Positions 58,646 through 64,000 of a DNA stretch of 64,000 nucleotides are shown here, piece after piece (the first letter of the stretch is position 1; every line of letters starts with the position of its first letter). The position numbers and the translations under genes were made by a program. The notes beneath the pieces are model-generated. The model had not been told where the DNA came from and did not search any database. It worked only from the letters and a program-made list of their open reading frames with translations. The stretch is from Hydractinia symbiolongicarpus (taxonomy: Eukaryota > Cnidaria > Hydrozoa > Anthoathecata > Hydractiniidae), in contig NC_079888.1 of NCBI RefSeq assembly GCF_029227915.1, positions 15,297,001-15,361,000 on the forward strand, in the 5' to 3' direction.

Positions 58646-61600
58646 CCAATCATCGATGAACGTTTTAATTGTTGTTTCATCACGTGGTATAAACCATTTT
58701 AATTAATAGCTCGTAGGTTTAAGGATATTTAATGCGCTCCATTATTTCACTCTCCTTCGCAGATATACTTTTTTATTTAACTTGATTGATCTTGTTAAGG
58801 AAATAGATAGAGCCTTGATAAATATCTGACTTGAGAACTGCCCACGTTCTCTTATGGAAATATTCGATAAATAAAAAGTCGAGAGAACATTTTAAGAAAC
58901 TTTAGAAATCTATCATTTTTGGCTACCTATGACGTCATCAAGAGTGGGAATACAAGTGATCTTTTAAAATAGGTATTTTTTGTTTCTTCAAAATTAGTAA
59001 TATCTTTAAATACCATCTTAAAATATACAATTGAAATTTATAACATGCCTAACATATCGTAATAGTTACTATGGCGCTATCGACCAATCAGAACAGTCTC
59101 TAAGACAACTTCAAAGTGTTCCCAGATAAGAGAAAATGTGTGAAAATGTGATTTGTGAGTAACATCGCATATATCATTGTGGTGTTGTATGTTTTGTGTT
59201 TTTTGAGCCTAGATTAAAAACCTTACTGATAAGGGGCCTGGTATCAAACAAGGTGGTCCTAATAAGCCAGAACGAGATTTTTTTAATTTTATACAAATTT
59301 TATTTCGGAGATCATGTCAGAAAAACACAATTGTATTTATTTGAGTAGCTTAAAAATAAGTGGTCCAAATTTGACCGACAACCCGAAAATCGTCCCGTTT
59401 AACTCGTTTTTTTTTCTGTATTTTCACATTTGATGGTCGTATGGTCTCCAAGATATCCCTTCTGAGACGTATTTAATTAAAACTACTCGTGAACCCCTTG
59501 AAAACTGCGAGGGGTTCGCCGGTCTTTAGACTTATTCCAATCGTACATATTTCCCGCATCGGTACTTCGTGCATTTTGTCCGCATGTTAGCATGAAATAG
59601 TGAAATTACTCAGACGGGGGTTGGAAATAAAGTTGCGGCACAGCTATTTTAAAAACACCGGCAAAATACGGCTATTTATAAAGAGCATCTTTTTCCTACG
59701 AATACAATGCGGAATCTCGATTAGGATAAAAGGAACAAATACAAAAATAAGAAAAAAAATAACAATAAAGAACACGGACGAAGGCAAATAAAAACACGCA
59801 TAATAAAAAAACAATCCACTTCGCTCTTTCAGTATTATAAGTCATAAGTAACAAAACCGCAACTTGAAAATAACTTATGTCTGTAGATGTATTGCTCCGA
59901 TATGGCAGACATATTCATCGAACAATACAAAAGACCTCTTCATGAAAACATGACATATTCGTTAAGTGGAATGCATGAGTAAAAAGTAAATAACGCCAAG
60001 AGAAACAAATAATGAAACAGAACAAGAATTTGTAGGCTAAAAATAAATGCAGAAGTTAAACTGTGTCGTGTGTTCATACTTCCTGTTCTTAAATGAAGGG
60101 CGAAAAATAGTTTTGTTGTGTAGATATTTCGATAAAATCATTTTCCAAAAGGAACGTAGAACATGTCTACTCATGCCATTAATGGTGGAGATACAACCAC
60201 ATTCAACCATAAATTCATTTTCCACCGTTAAAAGCTAGGGATTGTTTCTACAATATTTTTCAAGAATATGTATGTGTGTTTTCAGCCTTTTTCATGTATG
60301 TATTTGTGACATACCATAACATAACGTATATAACATAAATACATATTTTGCATTTCTTAACTGATACATCTAATTTTATAAAAACCTGGGTTACCCAATA
60401 TGGGTTCAGACTTGTTTAGAATTCAAAAATGTTTTGGAAAATGCCCAACTTAACCAGGAGAGGATATTATAAAACCGCGACAAGCCATAAGGTTGCCAAC
60501 AAAAAGTTGAAGGAAATACCAAAGAAACAAAATAAATATTTCTTTAATAGACGTCTTTGCGAGATCAACCATTTAAACTTTGTTCTTATACAGTGCACAA
60601 AATAGTTTCATGACCTTTGCTAAAGTTATAAAATTAAATAATATTTCATGTCAGTACATTCAGATAAGATAATTTAAAAGCATTTAGGCTTGATATAAAA
60701 ACACAAGGTCAAGCATAGCCAAAACATTACACAGGCTTATAAAATTAGCAAACGTCATAAATATTAAAAGTTTGCCTCTAACACAGAATTTAACATATAG
60801 CTATCAAGAAACAAGTGACATAGGATAACATTAAAGAAGCGAGACACGTTAACTAGTCATATAGAAGTAGATAAGCGAGACAATACAAAACCCTTCTCAT
60901 CTTTCCACAAGAACTCTGTGAACTGTATTACAAAGTACAAGCAACATATTTTAAATATATAGTTACTGCAAACCGCAATAAATGACTGTGTCACTGTTAT
61001 GAAAACATAACTCGTTGTCACGCATTGAGAAAATTTTTCACAAATTTCTTTTGCATAGGTGATAATAGAAATATACAAGATCTTTTTTATATTTTTAAGT
61101 TTATAAAAATGCATTTTTTGGCGTAAAAACAACGAAAAGTTTCTAGTTTAAAAATTTTTACTACAAATTTAAAGATTTTTGATTTACCAAATAAACCTTC
61201 TATTTTATAAGGATTTAATCTAAAGATCAAATGAGATTTGAAAGAAACTTATTTATCAGTAAACTGTATTATATCTGTCAAAAAACGCAATATTTCGTCG
61301 AACTGTTTTTTTTTTAAGCTTTGTATAATAACGAATTACATCTTGTATTTTTAAAATTTATTAATTTCGAGCTGACGAAAACTAAGTATTATATCGCCAG
61401 TTCTTTATAAAATCAAATGCTTTTTCAGCTGTATGCCAACTAAATTGCTATTACATTCTCTCTATCGAAGTTTTATGATAGATCTTTGAGGAAAGAAAAC
61501 AGGACCTATGAATGGGTTTGATTAAAACAGAAACACTTGTCAACATTAAGTGATAATAATTGATTTCAGTAATTCGTAACATTTAAATATCTGTTTGACT

Positions 61601-64000
61601 GTTTGTCTGTGAACCAGTTTATATTTACGGGGGTTTCGTAATTGAAAACGCAATTGTAATAACACATAAAATCATAGAAATAACCCCCGTCCGAGTAAAT
61701 TTCATTACTTCATCTGGACAGGTGGGCATCGTTGCACGAAATAACGACGGGGGAAATATTTAGGACGGGCGATTATCCATGGTCTAACGGGTAGTACATG
61801 CAAATTATCATTTTTCATTCGGTTTTTTTACCTCCATGGTTTTCTTCTTTTTTTTACGTAATGACAATTCATACAATATAATGAACAAGCTCGTACAAGT
61901 TACGTGTAGGCAGTGTGTATTGAACTAAAAGTATGACCAAACATAATATTATTATTAAAAATGAGAGAATTCTTTGTTGTTACAAAAAACCTTGCGGAAA
62001 CCAGTATATTGTGAGAAGAAAATCTCCAATTACGCGTGATTTCTGGATGCCATATATGTGATTGCCATATATGTCCGGCATTTTTAAGGTCGTTCCAATA
62101 ATATTTTCACAGGCTTAAAAAGACACTGGGGACGTGGCTGACTTTTTAATGTAACTTTAACCGATGACATTATGACATTATGACATGGTCAAAATGATGA
62201 ATTTGATGAATTTGCGTTCTTAATGACATTACGATCTTATCAAATCGTTCATACTGATAAAATCATTCAGTTTATTACATCAGAAGTTAAAGAACACTTC
62301 ATCAATTTAATGCTTAATCAGCATTTTTAAATTCATGCATTCATGCGACAGCTCTCTTTCTTTGTGTCCTTTCACAGATGACACATTTTTTGTGACGTAT
62401 GTTGTTTTTGGGAAAGATAGTTGCCAGTCATCCAAACATAATTGATTTATTGTTCTTTGTTGTTGTAAAAAAATATTCACTCTGCGCATGGGAAAGTCAG
62501 GTAATCGTACCTTCTTTTTTTAACTAAGATGGCGTCAAAACTACGCAAAATGATTAGTTTTTAAGTCGTGAAAGAAGTTTATGATTTGAATGTTTCTTGT
62601 AATAATATCCATGAAATTTTTTGCTACATTTAACGAATCTAGCTTTTTTAATGCCAAGTTTTACTGAATGATTGAAATCTAGGAAAACATCCAAATAATC
62701 AGAGTTGGGATTATGTAAAGCAAACTATTTCTATACAAAAGTTTTTCCCACAATTCTCGTCAAAATATTGAAGTAAGACGGGTTTTTTTTTTACAAAAGT
62801 ATTGTTTTTCCTTTCTATAACAGGGTAGAAATCATCTTGACATATTCTATTTTTTACATCCTTGTCCCCAGGTTTGCTGCCTCTATCTACAAGTCACTAG
62901 TGCTTAGGGGATGAGGTTGATTTTAAGATAATCTGAGAAAAGAAATTTTACATCAGTGATAGGATACAAGTTTATATGAGTAAACAAAGAATAAAAAAAA
63001 AAAAAAACGTTCATAACCATGCAAGCAAAATTATGACCATATTCTTAATTTTTTGTTTAGTTTTCTCTTGAGTATTCTTATAGAGAATATTCTTATATAA
63101 ATGTAACTAAATATTGCTGGCGCGCTAATTTTAAGGTGATAGGTTTGACTTGACAGAAAGTACACATACGAACTTTTTATAAGAAACTGTAAAATATGAC
63201 CTGAGGCTGTCTGTTTTTATTTTGTTCTCATTTTTTAGCAAGTTGAAGACTTGTGTTGTTATAAAATTGTTTATATAAAAAAAAAGCGTTAAGAATAGTT
63301 TATGACGTCAGAATTATTAAAATCAACATTCTCGAATCTTAGTTTGGCAATTTTAAATGGTCAAACTGGCACGTGCTCCTCGATATCAAGAAATGCGTCC
63401 AACCGCCCTTCCTAAGTTACATCTCAATCGAGAATGTCTGCGGTGAAGAGTAGTCGGTGTAATCATGACTTGAATAAGAGGATTGGAACGGTGGAATATT
63501 TAATCTGTTGTTTTATTGCTCATTTAGATAAAAGAATGATAACAAGAACAGGTCGGTCAATAAAATGAATAGACACAAAGACTGTTATATTCATGCTAAA
63601 TTGAATTAAAGACCGTTACATGCAATGTCATCATCCGTCTAACGGTTTTAAAATACACAAACCTGGTTTCCACATTCTGGTATGCTAAACTGTCAACTGA
63701 CGATGCTAAACTGTCATCAAATTTATATAAATACGAACAAATATGTCACGAAAGTTATTTATCTCAAATATAACGTTATTGGTTATTTTACCATTACTGT
63801 CGATTGTACTTAAATGCTTTTTTTAAAACATAGTAAAGATCGAAAAGCATCAAACCAGGCGTTATTCAAGTTCGCGGGAAAAAATTCTTAACATTGTCCT
63901 GAGATTATGTTGCTTTCTTTACTAGCAGAAAATTAAAAACTTTTTTTTAACCAACACGGTATCTCTCTTCTTTTCCGCTTTTTCATTTGACTGCGTTTTC
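58646..64000. other. AT-rich region with no recognised gene
   Basis: No conserved domain, RNA gene or transposase seen on either strand. Small structures: a hairpin CCCCTTGAAAACTGCGAGGGG near 59494-59515, a 9-bp inverted repeat ACGGGGGTT (61627) with AACCCCCGT (61682), TGACATTA word repeats at 62165-62230, and an A run near 62993. Short frames (59600-59791, 60857-61132, 62307-62489) look like chance. Confidence 0.45.

Noticed and set aside
61770-61805. tRNA-like A box (TGGTCTAACGGG)
   Set aside because: No B box or pairing acceptor arms within tRNA distance.

Overview
The window reads as AT-rich metazoan nuclear DNA. Genes are split by many small GT-AG introns, and there are no operons or Shine-Dalgarno sites. 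The mix fits a cnidarian, perhaps a hydrozoan or octocoral: a minimal astacin, an intronless class A receptor, a Ly6/LU-like secreted protein, PIF/Harbinger elements with a separate Myb-like gene, Tigger/pogo remnants, many short fold-back elements and a tRNA-derived SINE. That placement is inference; no species marker was found.

Layout. 1-5.7 kb: two tandem copies of a PIF/Harbinger transposon (Myb-like gene on +, DDE transposase on -), the first interrupted by a MULE-like remnant. 7.4-9.1 kb: a 57-bp minisatellite of about 29 units. 9.6-12.3 kb: Tigger/pogo transposase and LINE reverse transcriptase remnants. 12.7-22.8 kb (-): 18 in-phase exons of urocanate hydratase (UROC1), encoding residues 1-505; the last quarter of the enzyme is not in the window. 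26.4-34.0 kb (-): complete 10-exon RBM17/SPF45 splicing factor. 34.7-38.9 kb (+): exon-like pieces of an unrecognised gene. 40.4-41.4 kb (+): intronless rhodopsin-like GPCR. 41.9-42.2 and 48.0-48.3 kb: two copies of one tRNA-derived SINE. 44.2-45.06 kb: Tigger-like non-autonomous element ending 14 bp before a two-exon Ly6/LU-like gene (45.07-45.6 kb). 46.6 and 48.4-49.0 kb: further tandem repeats. 53.06-58.5 kb (-): complete 5-exon astacin metalloprotease with a TATA promoter and a 76-bp hairpin just after its stop codon. 58.7-64 kb: nothing recognised.

The genes are functionally unrelated (histidine catabolism, splicing, signalling, secreted proteolysis), as expected for a eukaryotic chromosome segment. 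The main themes are dense fold-back elements inside introns and at gene edges, a urocanase whose 3' end is replaced in this window by repeats, and a splice-site-like minisatellite. Exon coordinates come from reading splice signals and codon phase by hand; all listed junctions keep frame. Family assignments rest on recognised motifs, not on a database search.
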